Source: Pseudomonadota bacterium (lineage in GTDB: Bacteria; Pseudomonadota; Gammaproteobacteria; Acidiferrobacterales; Acidiferrobacteraceae). From it: 6,548 bases of DNA. The notes beneath the pieces were generated by a model, which searched no databases, was not told the DNA's origin, and saw only the letters and a program-made list of their open reading frames with translations. The stretch spans positions 1-6,548 of the forward strand of contig JAJYPQ010000233.1 of assembly GCA_021795255.1 (NCBI GenBank), written 5' to 3'. Position numbers and translations under genes: made by a program. Below, piece by piece: positions 5,850 through 6,548 of the stretch (position 1 is the stretch's first letter; every line of letters begins with the position of its first letter).

Positions 5850-6236
5850 ATGGACGAGATCAACAGTTTCGACCTCCACGCCGCCTGGATCCGGCGCGCA
5901 GAAACCGATCTTCACGCGTTTCTGGAGGCCTTAGCGACTCGCCTTGAGCAGGCCTTGCCGGGGCGTGTGCAAGTCGACCGCAAACGCGAAGGCCTTTTCA
6001 AGGCCAATAAACATGTCGCGGGCGTTGTCGTACAAACCGACAACGGTCGGTATGTACTGGATGCGCACACCCCCCACGTCCAGACGAGCCGCCAACACGA
6101 GGTGCGGGGCGTGGTGGTCAAAAACGAGACCCTCCCGCTTGACCTCTGGTTGCAATCCCTTGAGAACGACTTGCGCACCTTGTCTGGGACCATGGAGAAC
6201 ACCCGCGGCATCCTGCACGACTTTCTGACATCCTAA
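5850..6236 (+). CDS. Conserved-looking protein of unknown function, 128 residues
   Basis: Not assigned to a named family. It has no signal peptide or membrane segment, so it is probably cytoplasmic. The N-terminal third is predicted amphipathic helix (AAWIRRAETDLHAFLEALAT, then RLEQALPGRVQVDRKR). A strand-rich middle follows (KHVAGVVVQTDNGRYVLDAH, then HEVRGVVVKNETLPLDLWLQ), and the end is helical (SLENDLRTLSGTMENTRGIL). The pattern of a helix, then 'GRVxVxRKREGLF', a small beta core and 'VRGVVVKNExLPLDxWLxxL' looks like a small ligand- or partner-binding fold. ATG 5850 is preceded by GAGGT five bases upstream. The stop codon is embedded in the ribosome binding site of the next gene nine bases on, so the two are almost certainly co-transcribed and probably act together. 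Divergent orientation to uvrD is not evidence for a DNA-repair role. Confidence 0.85.
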   Translation: MDEINSFDLHAAWIRRAETDLHAFLEALATRLEQALPGRVQVDRKREGLFKANKHVAGVVVQTDNGRYVLDAHTPHVQTSRQHEVRGVVVKNETLPLDLWLQSLENDLRTLSGTMENTRGILHDFLTS

Positions 6237-6242
6237 AGGAGG
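6235..6242 (+). promoter_or_regulatory. Ribosome binding site overlapping the upstream stop codon
   Basis: AAAGGAGG begins inside the TAA of the 128-residue gene and lies three bases before ATG 6246. It is a near-perfect anti-16S match, though with short spacing. Terminating ribosomes would cover it, which favours translational coupling. Confidence 0.65.
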
Positions 6243-6245
6243 CCC

Positions 6246-6548
6246 ATGTCGCTATTCGGTCGATTCGGAAAGGGCCCGCAGGACGATGCCGCGGTTCAGG
6301 CTCGGCAGGCGGAGTGGGAGCAAGCGCTAAGTCACGGGAGCGTGCCCGGATTCGTCAAAAGCCGACTGGCCGAAACCATGAGCGGGAAGCGCCCGTGGGT
6401 GAGCACGGCGTCGCCCGCAGGCCTCCTCGCGCAGCGCTCCCACGGCATTCGTCCCCTGGGGCTGGTCTCCGGAAACTGCTGGTTTCACTACGGCTACTCC
6501 TGGACCCGCGGCCACTATGAAGGGTGGCATACGGCGATCGACCGATTG
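6246..6548 (+). CDS. Uncharacterised protein, possibly YbjQ-like (heavy-metal-binding domain), partial
   Basis: The first 101 codons of a gene that runs off the right end. It starts MSLFGRFGKGPQDDAAVQAR with a charged helix (QARQAEWEQAL), then GSVPGFVKSRLAETMSGKRP, WVSTASPAGLLAQRSHGIRP and LGLVSGNCWFHYGYSWTRGH. The succession of a 'P-x-F/L-x-x-RL' helix, a 'W-x-S/T-x-S-x-x-x-LL' segment and 'G-(I/F)-x-P-(L/V)-G-x-V-x-G-x-x-(W/Y)-(F/Y)-H' resembles proteins annotated with a YbjQ-type (DUF74/UPF0145) heavy-metal-binding domain. That resemblance is from memory and moderate. The aromatic/His/Cys-rich stretch (NCWFHYGYSW) is unusual and could bind metal or another ligand. It has no signal peptide. 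The ribosome binding site overlapping the previous stop fixes the start, and the gene is coupled to the 128-residue protein. Confidence 0.8.
   Translation, partial: MSLFGRFGKGPQDDAAVQARQAEWEQALSHGSVPGFVKSRLAETMSGKRPWVSTASPAGLLAQRSHGIRPLGLVSGNCWFHYGYSWTRGHYEGWHTAIDRL

Overview
The window looks like chromosomal DNA from a GC-rich proteobacterium, most likely a gammaproteobacterium. The reasons are a UvrD-type DNA helicase II with the enterobacterial-style C-terminus (ending near GVKWLVLAYAGLKIL), an autotransporter-type extended signal peptide (known from beta- and gammaproteobacteria), and TPR/GT9-like glycosyltransferase and GGDEF proteins typical of environmental proteobacteria. I cannot name the species.

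Left part (1-1546, all on the minus strand). Read leftwards, the order is a short TPR-like piece (1546-1373), a TPR plus GT9-like glycosyltransferase gene (1376-199), and the first 40 codons of a large exported protein (121-1, running off the window). That last protein starts with a textbook ESPR, the extended signal peptide of autotransporters and filamentous-haemagglutinin-type adhesins. The glycosyltransferase reading frame is broken by one base at a run of seven G (minus-strand C) at 526-532, and its N-terminal TPR part is split at an ATGA stop/start overlap. The layout suggests a surface adhesin with a companion glycosyltransferase; the partnership is inference.

Middle part (1547-2739). 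I find no convincing gene. The first 300 bases upstream of the TPR/glycosyltransferase genes are highly structured. On the minus strand there is an FNR/ANR-like 20-bp palindrome (1826-1845) overlapping a perfect TTGACA, then a leader with mutually exclusive inverted repeats, the last of which looks like a weak intrinsic terminator (1602-1628). This resembles an attenuated leader. The rest (about 1870-2739) shows no recognisable coding signal apart from one inverted repeat.

Right part (2740-6548). uvrD (5704-3569, minus) is followed by a membrane-anchored GGDEF-domain protein (3504-2740, minus). The GGDEF domain has lost its catalytic residues but keeps the RxxD inhibitory-site motif, so a c-di-GMP-binding or purely structural role is more likely than synthesis. 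Divergent from uvrD are two plus-strand genes: a 128-residue protein of unknown function (5850-6236) and, nine bases later behind a strong ribosome binding site that overlaps the stop codon, the start of a second uncharacterised protein (6246 onward) that continues beyond the window.
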